Assembly (NCBI RefSeq): GCF_003418935.1
Contig: NZ_QVMT01000002.1
Span: 310,001-374,000, forward strand
DNA: 64,000 nucleotides
From: Emticicia sp. C21
Lineage (GTDB): Bacteria; Bacteroidota; Bacteroidia; Cytophagales; Spirosomataceae
Direction: 5' to 3'
The translations under genes and the position numbers were made by a program. Of this stretch, positions 45,244-55,134 are shown one piece after another; position 1 is the first letter of the stretch; each line of letters opens with the position of its first letter. The notes beneath the pieces are model-generated. The model worked only from the letters and a program-made list of their open reading frames with translations, did no database searches and had not been told where the DNA came from.

Positions 45244-46644
45244 TCATGTTTTAGAGACTTGATTGGTCACTTTTTTATAAAGTTCGTTATTAAGTTTATA
45301 GTTAAAGATACGTTTATCAATAGAAGAAGGTATTTTTTCAATGGGTTCTTCAATGCCATAAATGAGAGCTAATTTAGGTGTTAAGGCTTTAATGAAATCA
45401 TGCCTTACCTTCCGTTGATTTTCAATCGTTTTATTATTGACCTGCAATAGCGTGTTTATTTGTTCTGTATCTATGCCCTCAGCATGATGGTTCTGAATTA
45501 AGATAGCAAGCATTGCTTTTTCGATATCATCTAATTTATCTGATAGCCCAAACTCTTTTGGTTTAGCTTTTGATCGTTTCAAATAAAAGACTGCACAAAC
45601 AATAATAATAGCAGCTATTATTGATGATATTAACCAGTAGTTTACACCTGATGACTCATAGACTTTACCTATGAATGTGGCTTCTTTTTTTAGTTGTTCT
45701 AATGATACTACTTGCTTAGAAACATAATTTTGTGGCGCTGTTGTGACAAGTTTAGAACTGTATAGTGAATCTCCGATTATATATTCTTTTTTGCTGTCTT
45801 TGCCTGCATCGGATATTGGTTCGAAGAGTCGTTTTTTATCTTCCCATTTAAAAACTTCATTTTTAACGGGGTCAATTATAAAAATTTTGTTGTTAGGTGC
45901 TTCGTATACTCTGATAACGAAGTATTTCCCGTTCCAATCGAATACTCTGTTTGGTGTTTCTACAATTTTTAATAAAGCAGGGTTTGTTATCTTTCCTAAG
46001 GTAGTCCATTTTTTATCTCTGAAACTGTATTCATTCATTCCAAAGTCGTTTATGAAGTTTCCATTATTTTCGGCATCACTATAGTAATAGTTTAAACCGG
46101 AAAAGAATATATCCCGCTCTTTATAGTATCCATTTAATCCTTTGTGAATGGAAATTGGAGGATTATTCAGACTATTGATTGCGTCCCATTCTTTGGTTTC
46201 ATTCTGAAAATAAGTTAGTAAATTATTAGTTCTAAAACAGCCATATCCTCCGACACAGTACAGTGTATCCTTTCGGATAAATCTTATGCTTTGGCAGTTG
46301 TATCCTCTATAATAGGTTTTGTCTATTCTCTCAAAATTCAATCCTTTGAAGTCAAATTGATAAACCTGATTAGTGCAGTCGACCAGTAAATAGCGGATGC
46401 TTTTATTGGAAGGAGTTAAGCATATAATATCATTGCTGGGAAGAATCTCTTTTTCATCAACATTGAGCAGATTGATATTCCCGAAAACTTCCCAGATTCC
46501 CAGCCTGGTTTCTTTTTCAATAATCTTCTTTTGCGTATCTATTCTATAAGCACATCGATCAACTTCATCAACCCATTTTAGCGTAATAGCCTTTATTGTG
46601 AAAGGAGAGAATAATAAAAGGCATAAAAGGGATAGGGTTCTCAT
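45244..46644 (-). CDS. Membrane protein with secreted propeller-like domain and cytoplasmic tail
   Basis: 466 residues. A signal peptide is followed by a 320-residue exported region with repeated Trp/Tyr-rich strands (KEWDAINSLNNPP, KEVFKWEDKK) resembling a kelch or beta-propeller sensor. One membrane helix lies near 335-360 (LISSIIAAIIIVCAVFYLKR), then a 105-residue cytoplasmic tail, where IDTEQINTLLQVNNKTIENQ followed by RKVRHDFI suggests a small helix-turn-helix or helical regulator. No kinase motifs. Role unknown; a transmembrane sensor is an inference. Confidence 0.6.
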   Translation of the reverse strand: MRTLSLLCLLLFSPFTIKAITLKWVDEVDRCAYRIDTQKKIIEKETRLGIWEVFGNINLLNVDEKEILPSNDIICLTPSNKSIRYLLVDCTNQVYQFDFKGLNFERIDKTYYRGYNCQSIRFIRKDTLYCVGGYGCFRTNNLLTYFQNETKEWDAINSLNNPPISIHKGLNGYYKERDIFFSGLNYYYSDAENNGNFINDFGMNEYSFRDKKWTTLGKITNPALLKIVETPNRVFDWNGKYFVIRVYEAPNNKIFIIDPVKNEVFKWEDKKRLFEPISDAGKDSKKEYIIGDSLYSSKLVTTAPQNYVSKQVVSLEQLKKEATFIGKVYESSGVNYWLISSIIAAIIIVCAVFYLKRSKAKPKEFGLSDKLDDIEKAMLAILIQNHHAEGIDTEQINTLLQVNNKTIENQRKVRHDFIKALTPKLALIYGIEEPIEKIPSSIDKRIFNYKLNNELYKKVTNQVSKT

Positions 46645-46742
46645 TCAGGTTAGTCTGGAATAATGTATTAGTAACCATTATAATGTAAAATAAGTAGTTT
46701 TTTTTTATTGGGGGGAATAGTTTTGGTCGAAAATTTTAAAAC

Positions 46743-47843
46743 ATGATGGAGAAAAATTTTACAAAGACGTATATGGATCAAATTGATAAAACAGGCAGAC
46801 GTTTTACATTTCTCTTGGTGCTGATACATATTAACATTTTCAGTATCCAAGGACAGGTTTTTACACAATCTGAATCAGATGGGTCAATTACGATTAGTCC
46901 TAAGGGATTGCAGGGTAAGACCAATAGTAGTTATAATGTTACAAATTTAGCGTTAGGCGACTATGCACTTTGGATAAATAGTGCAGGTATTGAAAATACA
47001 GCTATCGGAACGTTAGCCCTTAAAAATAATACAACCGGAAGCTGGAATACCGCCAATGGGTGTTCGGCCCTCTATAGTAATATGACCGGAAACTATAATA
47101 CAGCAACCGGGCGAGGGGCACTTGCTGATAATTTAGGAGGTAGCTGGAACACAGCTGATGGGCTTTATGCGCTCCGGGACAATAGAGAAGGGTATCGTAA
47201 TACTGCCAATGGTGCTTTTGCGCTTCAATTCAATAAGGATGGCTATGAAAATACGGCCTTAGGTAATGAGGCAGGTTCTATAAATATTTCAGGTTCAAAT
47301 AATACCTTTATTGGCTATAATGCTAATGCCTCCAAAAACAATTTAATCAATGCTACTGCGATTGGTAATGGAGCTATTGTAAATGCCTCAAACAAAGTCC
47401 GGATAGGGGACTCAACTGTTACTGTGATTGAAGGACAGGTACCCTGGACAAACCCATCAGATAGACGACTAAAAGAGAACATATTTTACACTTCACGCCT
47501 AGGACTGGCATTTGTTAAACGCCTGCAAACCGTATCGTATAATTTCATTGCCGATAAGGGAAAAACACGCTACGATGGCTTTATTGCTCAGGATATAGAA
47601 GCCATTATGCAAGACTTAAAAGTGCCATTTAGTGGGCTCAAAAAAGCGGAAGATGGCAGGTATTCACTGGCCTATTCTGATTTTGTTATACCCCTTGCCA
47701 ATGCCATAAAAGAACAACAGGAACAAATAGAAACTCAGCAAAAGGAAATTGAACTGCTGAAAAAGCAATTGCAAAAGGTTGATGATTTGGAAAGGAAGAT
47801 TGAGTTGTTGGCTGGGAGAGAGTTGGTTGAGGTGGGGAAGTAG
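46743..47843 (+). CDS. Trimeric beta-helix protein with S74 intramolecular chaperone
   Basis: 366 residues with signal peptide-like N-terminus. Residues about 80-190 are repeats of about 23-24 residues with the core NTAxGxxAL, as in left-handed trimeric helices of YadA heads and tail fibres. The C-terminus is a Peptidase_S74 chaperone: SDRRLKENI with the Ser-Lys pair, LGLAFVKRLQTVSYNF and YDGFIAQDIEAIM, then a coiled coil (EQQEQIETQQKEIELLKKQL). It should trimerise and cut off its own chaperone. A related S74 fragment follows. Confidence 0.87.
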   Translation: MMEKNFTKTYMDQIDKTGRRFTFLLVLIHINIFSIQGQVFTQSESDGSITISPKGLQGKTNSSYNVTNLALGDYALWINSAGIENTAIGTLALKNNTTGSWNTANGCSALYSNMTGNYNTATGRGALADNLGGSWNTADGLYALRDNREGYRNTANGAFALQFNKDGYENTALGNEAGSINISGSNNTFIGYNANASKNNLINATAIGNGAIVNASNKVRIGDSTVTVIEGQVPWTNPSDRRLKENIFYTSRLGLAFVKRLQTVSYNFIADKGKTRYDGFIAQDIEAIMQDLKVPFSGLKKAEDGRYSLAYSDFVIPLANAIKEQQEQIETQQKEIELLKKQLQKVDDLERKIELLAGRELVEVGK

Positions 47844-47876
47844 TTTTATATTTTTTTCAATGTTTTTATAGTAATA

Positions 47877-48068
47877 GACTATAGCTTTAATGGGATTACT
47901 ATACCTAGTGATAAAAATCAAACTTATAGCTTATCCTATTCACAATTTGTAGTGCCTTTAGTAAAAGCTGTGCAAGAGCAACAAGTAATGATTGAATCTT
48001 TAAAGGAAGAAACTAAGAAACTATTAGCGTTAACAATGGATTTAAAAAACGAATTAAATAAACAATAA
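47877..48068 (+). pseudogene. Remnant of a second S74 chaperone domain
   Basis: An open frame of 63 codons with no in-frame start near its 5' end reads QTYSLSYSQFVVPLVKAVQE and ends in the coiled coil LKEETKKLLALTMDLKNELN. This is the S74 C-terminus of the preceding gene in another copy (LAYSDFVIPLANAIKEQQ). Most likely the tail of a deleted paralogue. Confidence 0.7.
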
Positions 48069-48096
48069 AGATTACGCTTTTAAATAACTTAGAACT

Positions 48097-48351
48097 ATGA
48101 CAAAAGAACAAGTTGATGATTTGGTAAAAAGAGCTCAACCATTTTTAGGAAAGCCTATTTTAATAAGGGAAGGGAAATCGACACCAAAAGAATATCTTTT
48201 TAAAGATACCGGAAACAGAGTAGCGGTTAGCGAAGATGGTGAGTTAAAAAAATACTCTATTAAAGCTAGATTAGTTTCTACTTCTAATGAAGTGATATTT
48301 GAACCGTTAACAAAAATTGTAGAACATTTTGAAGCTAATTTGAAAGACTAA
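48097..48351 (+). CDS. Small hypothetical protein
   Basis: 84 residues, cytoplasmic, mixed alpha/beta (KPILIREGKSTPKEYLFKDT, RVAVSEDGELKKYSIKARLV). Starts 28 bases after the S74 remnant. No motif recognised. Composition is like real genes here, so I keep it at moderate confidence. Confidence 0.5.
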   Translation: MTKEQVDDLVKRAQPFLGKPILIREGKSTPKEYLFKDTGNRVAVSEDGELKKYSIKARLVSTSNEVIFEPLTKIVEHFEANLKD

Positions 48352-48370
48352 GCTTCTCTTAGTTTACCCC

Positions 48371-49360
48371 TCAATCCTCCAAAATATTCCCAACAAAAGT
48401 ATTTTTAAAGAAGAAGGCAACCAATAGGAAAGCTACTGCCCAGTTGAGGTAGATGTAGTAGAAATCTTCTACATCGCGGTATACACTGTCTTTGATTCTT
48501 ACTTTTTCTAAACGGTTGATCTGCTCGAAGATATTTTTGAGTGTCTGGTTATCGGTGGCGGTAAAGAATTGCCCGTTGCCTTGTTGGGCAATCTTTTTTA
48601 GTGTGCTTTCATCTACTTTTACATTTTTACTGTCTCTTCCTACAAGAATGGTATACACTTTTATACCGAATGATTTGGCTAAATCTGCTGCTGTAGATGG
48701 GTCAAGCGTTCCGGCTGTGTTGTCGCCGTCACTTAAGATAATGGCTACTTTGCTGTTGCCCGGTACGTCTCGCAGGCGGTTGATGCAGGTGGCTAAAGCA
48801 CTACCAATGGCTGTGCCGGAAGTCTGAATCATGCCACTGTTGATTTCATTCAGATACTCATTCAGCATGTCATAATCTGTTGTGAGGGGGCAAATGGAGT
48901 ATGAATCTGCAGCAAAAATGACTAAGCCAATGCGGTCCTGAAAGCGTCCTTTGATAAACTCACGGGCTACATTTTTTGCAGCATCCAGTCGATTTGGGTT
49001 CAGGTCTTTTTCTAACATCGACTCTGAAATATCCATCGCCAGCATAATATCTATTCCTTCCGAAAACTGCTCTTTACTTTCTTTTACCCTTTGCGGACGA
49101 GCCAATGAAAGCAATACACAAGTAATACCTAATACAAAAAATAAAGGCGGTAGGAAACGCAGATAGCTGATTAATCGGGTTTGCAGTTGAGGATTACTTA
49201 ATGACAAACCTAATTTCTGCTGACCTCTGTTATAAAATAACCAACGAAGCAAAAATAAAAAGGGGATTCCGGCAATGGCATACAGATATATCCTGTCAGC
49301 CCAAACGAACGAACGCAGGGTTTGTGCAGTAAGCCAATCTATTGAGAACCAATCCCACAT
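48371..49360 (-). CDS. batA: BatA-like von Willebrand factor A protein
   Basis: 329 residues. Two N-terminal membrane segments (LYAIAGIPFLFLLRWLFY; FLPPLFFVLGITCVLLSLAR), a VWA domain with MIDAS DISES at 110-114 and Thr/Asp sites in SSGTAIGSAL and ILSDGDNTAG, and a last membrane helix near 305-325. Fits BatA of the Bat/MoxR group. Only this Bat gene is near, so it is separate from the usual cluster. A doubled 15-bp repeat lies right before its start. Confidence 0.85.
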   Translation of the reverse strand: MWDWFSIDWLTAQTLRSFVWADRIYLYAIAGIPFLFLLRWLFYNRGQQKLGLSLSNPQLQTRLISYLRFLPPLFFVLGITCVLLSLARPQRVKESKEQFSEGIDIMLAMDISESMLEKDLNPNRLDAAKNVAREFIKGRFQDRIGLVIFAADSYSICPLTTDYDMLNEYLNEINSGMIQTSGTAIGSALATCINRLRDVPGNSKVAIILSDGDNTAGTLDPSTAADLAKSFGIKVYTILVGRDSKNVKVDESTLKKIAQQGNGQFFTATDNQTLKNIFEQINRLEKVRIKDSVYRDVEDFYYIYLNWAVAFLLVAFFFKNTFVGNILED

Positions 49361-49370
49361 GAATTTATTT

Positions 49371-49514
49371 AGTGAATGAGTGATTTAGTGAATGAGTGAT
49401 TAAGGAATTGAGTGAGTTAGTGATTTTAATTTAAGCTATCAAACGAATTTAATTTCTGTTCATCAGAGAGCTTAGAGTTAATTTAATCACTCAATCACTA
49501 ATTCGCTCATTCAC
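49371..49514 (-). repeat. Repeated leader shared with the SGNH gene, plus an inverted copy
   Basis: AGTGAATGAGTGATT occurs at 49371-49385 and 49387-49401, the reverse complement of the pair at 44081-44111, with the same 16-bp period and the same orientation relative to the downstream start codon (49360). A diverged inverted copy (AATCACTCAATCACTAATTC) lies near 49485-49514, so the gap can fold into a long hairpin. It sits between murQ and batA. Confidence 0.8.
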
Positions 49515-50336
49515 TCAATTCTTATAATTATCGACGGCATTTCTAACGCTGCCGTGTTGGAGAACTAAGGCATGAGCTTCGTCGTGGGGTATTTTTAGTT
49601 CGTTCATCACCATTCTTGTTGCTCTTTCTACCAATTTGAGATTGGTCAATTGCATATCTACCATTTTGTTTCCACGCACCCTGCCCAACTGAATCATAAC
49701 AGAGGTAGAAATCATATTTAATACCAATTTTTGAGCGGTACCTGCTTTCATACGGGTACTGCCTGTCACAAATTCCGGTCCTACTACTGCTTCAACCGGA
49801 TATTCGGCTTCGGCAGATATAGCACTCCCGGAATTACATACCACACAACCTGTAAGGATTCCGTTCTTGCGAGCCGTTCTTAATCCTCCTATTACATAAG
49901 GCGTACGACCGGAAGCCGCAATGCCAATCAAAGTATCTTTTTCGTTGATTTTATATTTTTCTAAATCTATCCAGGCTTGTTCAATATCATCTTCGGCATT
50001 TTCAACGGCTTTTCTGATGGCCTTGTCTCCACCTGCCATAATACCCACTACCATGCCATGAGGTACACCAAAAGTTGGCGGACACTCCGAGGCATCAACT
50101 ATACCCAAACGGCCACTTGTGCCGGCACCAATATAAAAAATTCTACCACCTGCTTTCATGCGGGGTACTATCTGACTCACCAAAGCCTCAATTTGTGGAA
50201 TACATTTTTCGACAGCATCAGGCACTGTCTTATCTTCTTTATTGATATTTACCAGTAATTCATGCACCGACATCTTTTCAAGATTATCATAATGCGAAGT
50301 CGATTCTGTTGCCAGTTTTTCTAGACCAAGAGACAT
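49515..50336 (-). CDS. murQ: N-acetylmuramic acid 6-phosphate etherase
   Basis: 273 residues, one SIS domain. GAGTSGRLGIVDASECPPTF near 69-88, GRTPYVIGGLRTARKNG and TGSTRMKAGTAQKLVLNMIS are the MurQ blocks with catalytic acids. It removes lactate from MurNAc-6-P to give GlcNAc-6-P, which NagA at 37 kb would use. Slightly shorter than the family norm but with no missing block. Confidence 0.95.
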   Translation of the reverse strand: MSLGLEKLATESTSHYDNLEKMSVHELLVNINKEDKTVPDAVEKCIPQIEALVSQIVPRMKAGGRIFYIGAGTSGRLGIVDASECPPTFGVPHGMVVGIMAGGDKAIRKAVENAEDDIEQAWIDLEKYKINEKDTLIGIAASGRTPYVIGGLRTARKNGILTGCVVCNSGSAISAEAEYPVEAVVGPEFVTGSTRMKAGTAQKLVLNMISTSVMIQLGRVRGNKMVDMQLTNLKLVERATRMVMNELKIPHDEAHALVLQHGSVRNAVDNYKN

Positions 50337-50365
50337 ATTAAGTTTTATAGTAGTTTTGTTTTATT

Positions 50366-51487
50366 TTATTGTCTGTTCCAATAGATAATCAGGTTTTTAG
50401 AGGCTCTTCCTGCGGCAATTAAATCTATCTTACCGTCACCATCTAAATCGGCACTTTGCATGTCTTCGCAAGCCATCATATTATCGTCTATGGTATACTC
50501 ACTCCATTGGGATAGCGTTGCGTCAGGCACATAAAATTTGATGCCTACCTTTTTATCTTTATTTGGTTCACGCCAGCCCACAGCTATTTGTGGCCTGCCT
50601 AATTTAAGGAAATCCGCTAAAGCAAGGGCATGCCCTTGATTCAGATTTTCGTTCAGGACAACCGGCTCTTTCGTATCGCTTACCCAAACCAGTTTATTAC
50701 CATGCATAGGCTGAACGGTTGCAAAATAGCCATTTTTACCCACTTCTGTATATTTTACTTCTCCAATCTGCATATTTCCATGCGCTTTCCCTGATTTCTC
50801 CCACTTGTCAGTGTACTGATAGGTACGTAAACCCTCTTTCCCTCCGATAGTGAGCCAGGTAGTATTTTTATCCTCCTTTATCTCAAAATTATGAGTGAGG
50901 TGCATGGTCGAATCAATAATTGTTCGTTTCCAATCGGTTTTAGGATTTACTGGTTTATTATACGCCCATATTTTTACTCCTGCACCTTCGCCATTTTTAT
51001 TGCCTAGGCCATGCAAAGGCACAACCACTAATTGATAGGCATTTTTGGTTTTTACCCATTTCATGCGGTGGATAGTTACTTCATGATGTAATTCAACTGC
51101 TTCCCATTTCTGCGTAGGGTCAGCGGGACGAATCAGGTAATGAACCGAGCCTGATTTGCTCAGGTCATTGGTTTCACCCGGGTTCCAGTTAGCACCTACA
51201 GCAACTTCTACTTTTCCATCCCCATCTATATCTCTTGCGGCTATGCAAACATTGTCTCTGGTTGTCAGATTCTCAATCATCACAAAACGCTTCCAGTCTC
51301 CGTTTCGGTACCAGACAAATTGTTTCTGGTCGGCCATCAAGATATCAGGCTTCTTGTCGCCATCCACATCTCCGATAGCTAAACCATAGCCAATACTTAC
51401 CTGATTGTCAATAGTTTGAGAAACAAAATTGGGTGTCTGGGCAAAACAAATCTGAACAAATAGCAGCGCGCAAAGAAAAGTTTTCAT
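50366..51487 (-). CDS. FG-GAP/VCBS-repeat secreted protein
   Basis: 373 residues from MKTFLCALLFVQICFAQ (a longer frame starts at 51505). Calcium-binding FG-GAP repeats are visible: GDVDGDKKPDILM, ARDIDGDGKVEVAVG and SADLDGDGKIDLIAAG, so a beta-propeller. Exported; function unknown but usually glycan or cell-surface related. Ends 30 bases before the murQ start, so the two may be one transcript. Confidence 0.85.
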   Translation of the reverse strand: MKTFLCALLFVQICFAQTPNFVSQTIDNQVSIGYGLAIGDVDGDKKPDILMADQKQFVWYRNGDWKRFVMIENLTTRDNVCIAARDIDGDGKVEVAVGANWNPGETNDLSKSGSVHYLIRPADPTQKWEAVELHHEVTIHRMKWVKTKNAYQLVVVPLHGLGNKNGEGAGVKIWAYNKPVNPKTDWKRTIIDSTMHLTHNFEIKEDKNTTWLTIGGKEGLRTYQYTDKWEKSGKAHGNMQIGEVKYTEVGKNGYFATVQPMHGNKLVWVSDTKEPVVLNENLNQGHALALADFLKLGRPQIAVGWREPNKDKKVGIKFYVPDATLSQWSEYTIDDNMMACEDMQSADLDGDGKIDLIAAGRASKNLIIYWNRQ

Positions 51488-51580
51488 AGGTTTGAGGGGC
51501 GTCAATGAAACATTTGCAAAGTTTATAATAAAATTTATTTATTACGAATGCAAAGATGATAAACTTTGTAGCAAGAGAAT

Positions 51581-52966
51581 TTAATCAAGCACAGGAAGTA
51601 GTTTCCCGGGATTCATGATATTTAGAGGGTCGAGCGCCTTTTTGATAGTCCACATGGTAGATACGGCTTCGCCATGCTCTAAGGTCATATATGATAACTT
51701 GCCAATGCCTATGCCATGTTCACCTGTGCAGGTGCCTTCCATCTCTAGGGCCCTTTTTACCAGGCGTTTATTGAGCGCTTTGGCTTTTTCAAACTCTTCG
51801 GGATTATTAGAATCTATCACAATAGTCAGGTGAAAATTACCATCACCTACATGTCCTAAAATGGGGGCGTAGATGCCAGTCTCTTCAATATCAAGCTGAG
51901 TTTCAGTAATACATTTGGCTAATCTTGAAATCGGTACACAAACATCTGTTGACATCAATTGTCCGTCTTTTCGATACGCTACAGAGGCAGGAGCGGCATC
52001 AGTACGGGCGCGCCATAGTTTTGTGCGGGCAGCTTCGTCTTTTTCCCAGATAAACTCTTTGGCACCGAAACTCTTAGCAATAGTCTCTACCTGTTCAACT
52101 TGTTCTTCTAATTCTGCCTGTGAACCATGAAACTCTAAAAAAAGCGTTGGCGTTTCTGCATAATTCAAGGAAGAATAGCGGTTAATAGCCCGCATCATCT
52201 GTTCATCAAGCAATTCAATTTTGGCAATAGGTATGCCTTTCTGAATAGTTTGAATGGTAGTATTCACAGCCGCTTCTACTGTAGGGAAAGAACAAACCGC
52301 CGCATAAATGGCTTGTGGATAGCTATGTAATTTGAGCGTTAATTCAGTAATAACACCTAAAGTGCCTTCTGCACCTACAAAAAGATGAGTAAGGTCGTAG
52401 CCTGCCGAAGATTTTTTAGCTTTGCTTCCGGTTTTGATGAGTTTTCCGTCTGGTAATACTACTTTGAGCGATAGCACATTCTCTTTCATGGTGCCGTAAC
52501 GAACGGCATTTGTGCCTGAGGCACGGGTACTTGCCATGCCGCCTAAGGTGGCATTGACTCCCGGGCCAATCGGGAAAAAGAAACCTGTGCCTTGCAGCGC
52601 TTCATCCAATTGATTACGGGTAACGCCAGGTTGGATGGTGGCATACATATCTGCATGATTGATTTCCAGAATCTGGTTCATCAACCGGAGGTCTATGCAA
52701 ACGCCGCCATTTACAGCTAGTATATGTCCCTCAACCGAAGTGCCTGCCCCGAATGGAATAATCGGTATTTGATTAGCCGCGCAAATCTTAACGATTTCGG
52801 AGATTTCTTCGGCAGAAGATGGATACACAACCCAATCGGGCGGGGTACAAGCGTGATAACTAAACCCAACGCCATGTTCGTTGCGAGTGGTTTCATTGTC
52901 AACTACCCGATCATGGAGTAATGCCTGTAACTGCTCAAAAACGATTTGCTTCGATTGCGTATCCAT
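51581..52966 (-). CDS. FAD-linked oxidase (D-lactate or glycolate dehydrogenase type)
   Basis: 461 residues. FAD_binding_4 motif IIPFGAGTSVEGHILAVNGG, followed by GGMASTRASGTNAVRYGTMK and the FAD-oxidase_C end with LGHVGDGNFHLTI and GTCTGEHGIGIGKLSYM. Fits D-lactate dehydrogenase (cytochrome) or GlcD-like enzymes. It begins 10 bases after the dipeptidase stop, same strand, so one operon. D-lactate released by MurQ upstream in the pathway is an attractive substrate. Confidence 0.9.
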   Translation of the reverse strand: MDTQSKQIVFEQLQALLHDRVVDNETTRNEHGVGFSYHACTPPDWVVYPSSAEEISEIVKICAANQIPIIPFGAGTSVEGHILAVNGGVCIDLRLMNQILEINHADMYATIQPGVTRNQLDEALQGTGFFFPIGPGVNATLGGMASTRASGTNAVRYGTMKENVLSLKVVLPDGKLIKTGSKAKKSSAGYDLTHLFVGAEGTLGVITELTLKLHSYPQAIYAAVCSFPTVEAAVNTTIQTIQKGIPIAKIELLDEQMMRAINRYSSLNYAETPTLFLEFHGSQAELEEQVEQVETIAKSFGAKEFIWEKDEAARTKLWRARTDAAPASVAYRKDGQLMSTDVCVPISRLAKCITETQLDIEETGIYAPILGHVGDGNFHLTIVIDSNNPEEFEKAKALNKRLVKRALEMEGTCTGEHGIGIGKLSYMTLEHGEAVSTMWTIKKALDPLNIMNPGKLLPVLD

Positions 52967-52975
52967 CCGTATCGC

Positions 52976-54355
52976 TTATTTCATTAATTCGGCATAATGC
53001 TTATAGAATAAAGGAATGGTTTCTATACCCTTGAAGAAGTTAACCAGACCATAATGTTCGTTAGGCGAGTGCAGCGCATCAGAATCAAGCCCAAAGCCGA
53101 ATAGGATTGATTTTAAACCTAATTCTTTTTCAAAAAGGGCTACAATCGGGATACTTCCACCGCCACGGGTTGGTACAGGTTTTTTGCCATAGGCTTCTTC
53201 CATTGCCAGCATCGCTGCTTTATAACCTGCTGATTCGGTTGGGGTAACATAAGGTTGTCCGCCATGATGACGGGTAACAGTTACTTTAACCGTTGGCGGA
53301 GCAATCGCTCTGAAATGCGCATCGAATAATTCAGCTATTTCTTCCCAATCCTGATCCGGTACTAAACGCATCGAGATTTTAGCGAAAGCTTTCGATGGTA
53401 GCACCGTCTTTGAACCCTCGCCTGTATAGCCACCCCATATACCATTCACGTCTAAAGTCGGGCGGATAGAGGCACGCTCACGGGTGGTATATCCTTTTTC
53501 GCCTGTTACTTCGGCAATATCTAAATCCTCTTTGTATTCTTCTAAGCTAAATGGAGCAGCTTCTAAATCGTCTCTTTCTTCCTGGCTTAGCTCCAATACT
53601 TTATCATAAAATCCTTTTACGGTTATTTTGCCATCGGCATCATGTAATGAAGCAATCATCTCGCACAAAACATTTACTGGATTGGCTACAGCACCACCGT
53701 ACACACCAGAATGTAAGTCACGGTTCGGGCCTGTAACTGATACTTCCATATAAGTTAATCCTCGTAAACCTGTTTCTACTGATGGAATATCGTTGGCAAT
53801 GATAGAAGTATCTGAAATCAGAATAACGTCGGCTTTGAGCTTTTCTTTGTTTTCTTTCACAAAAGTGCCTAAATGCTCAGAGCCCACTTCTTCTTCTCCC
53901 TCAAACATAATCTTTACATTACAAGGCAGGTTGCCGTCAGCCAGCATCATTTCAATGGCTTTTACGTGCATATAAATCTGCCCCTTATCATCGCAGGAAC
54001 CACGGGCGAAGATTGCGCCCTCAGGGTGTACTTTTGTCTTTTTGATAGTAGGCTCAAATGGAGGAGAGTTCCACAATTCGTAAGGGTCGGCAGGTTGAAC
54101 GTCGTAGTGTCCGTATACCAGAATAGTTGGTAAGGCAGCATCCACAATTTTTTCGGCGTATACTACCGGATGTCCGGCCGTAGGTACTATTTCAGCTTTA
54201 TCAAGCCCTGCTGCTAGTAATTTTTCTTGAATATATTCGGCTGCACGAATCATATCAGGCTGAAATTTAGAATCGGCACTGACAGACGGAATCCTGAGAA
54301 AATCAAACAACTCGTTTAAAAAACGATCTTTGTTCTGGTCTATATAAATACTCAT
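52976..54355 (-). CDS. M20-family dipeptidase
   Basis: 459 residues, cytoplasmic. Zinc ligands in LVYGHYDVQPADP (His, Asp), ARGSCDDKGQIYMH, catalytic and metal Glu in MFEGEEEVGSEHL, ISDTSI (Asp) and the terminal SDALHSPNEHYG (His). Dimerisation domain around 195-340. Matches the CNDP-like dipeptidase group. Operon with the FAD oxidase gene. Confidence 0.93.
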   Translation of the reverse strand: MSIYIDQNKDRFLNELFDFLRIPSVSADSKFQPDMIRAAEYIQEKLLAAGLDKAEIVPTAGHPVVYAEKIVDAALPTILVYGHYDVQPADPYELWNSPPFEPTIKKTKVHPEGAIFARGSCDDKGQIYMHVKAIEMMLADGNLPCNVKIMFEGEEEVGSEHLGTFVKENKEKLKADVILISDTSIIANDIPSVETGLRGLTYMEVSVTGPNRDLHSGVYGGAVANPVNVLCEMIASLHDADGKITVKGFYDKVLELSQEERDDLEAAPFSLEEYKEDLDIAEVTGEKGYTTRERASIRPTLDVNGIWGGYTGEGSKTVLPSKAFAKISMRLVPDQDWEEIAELFDAHFRAIAPPTVKVTVTRHHGGQPYVTPTESAGYKAAMLAMEEAYGKKPVPTRGGGSIPIVALFEKELGLKSILFGFGLDSDALHSPNEHYGLVNFFKGIETIPLFYKHYAELMK

Positions 54356-54489
54356 AGATATGTGTTATGGTTACCCAAGCGCTTTGGGTAAATGTGTGAC
54401 TAGTTGGATAATAGAAAGCAAAAAGCTATCTCATCCTTACTACAAAGTAAAGTAATTGATGGAGAGAATACAATTTTAGAAAGCGTGAT

Positions 54490-55101
54490 TTATTTCTTAG
54501 CGCCGAATTTATTTTCGGTTCCTTTCATCAAACGCTGAATGTTGTGGCGGTGCGTGAATACCAGAATGAGGAATAAAGCACTGGCAAAAGCAATATAGTA
54601 AGGGTCATGGTTAGGATTCACATTCCAGACATTGAGTGCAATTTGTACCGGAAAAGCCAAAGCGCCTATCATAGAACCTAAAGAGACATACCTGGTAGCA
54701 AAAACGAGTATAAAGAAAACCACCATGCAGATAATGACGGTCATCGGAAAAGTGGCTGCTATAACACCCAGTGCAGTTGCCACACCTTTACCACCTCTGA
54801 ACTGTGCAAAAACCGGGTATAGATGCCCGATTACAGCAGCAAGACCCATGATAAGGGGTAAATATTTTTCAGTATCAGGGAATAAAAACTGGGCTGAAAG
54901 AACGGCTAGAAAGCCTTTGAGGAAGTCGATGATAAGAACGATGATACCTGCTTTTCGGCCGAAAGTACGTAAAGAATTGGTTGCTCCTGCATTGCCACTA
55001 CCATGTTGGCGAACGTCGACCCCATGAAAAATTTTACCATACCAAACAGCCGTAGGGATAGACCCTAACAAATAGGCAACAAGAACGCCCATTAAAATCA
55101 T
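54490..55101 (-). CDS. plsY: Glycerol-3-phosphate acyltransferase
   Basis: 203 residues from MILMGVLVAYLLGSIPTAVW; a longer frame to 55134 lacks support. Five membrane segments; conserved GSGNAGATNSLRTFGRKAG and FRGGKGVATALG loops bind glycerol-3-P and acyl-phosphate. First acylation step of phospholipid synthesis in the inner membrane. Single gene, length normal. Confidence 0.95.
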   Translation of the reverse strand: MILMGVLVAYLLGSIPTAVWYGKIFHGVDVRQHGSGNAGATNSLRTFGRKAGIIVLIIDFLKGFLAVLSAQFLFPDTEKYLPLIMGLAAVIGHLYPVFAQFRGGKGVATALGVIAATFPMTVIICMVVFFILVFATRYVSLGSMIGALAFPVQIALNVWNVNPNHDPYYIAFASALFLILVFTHRHNIQRLMKGTENKFGAKK

Positions 55102-55134
55102 ACAAGTTCTCGCGTTTAAATGATGAAGCTGCAA

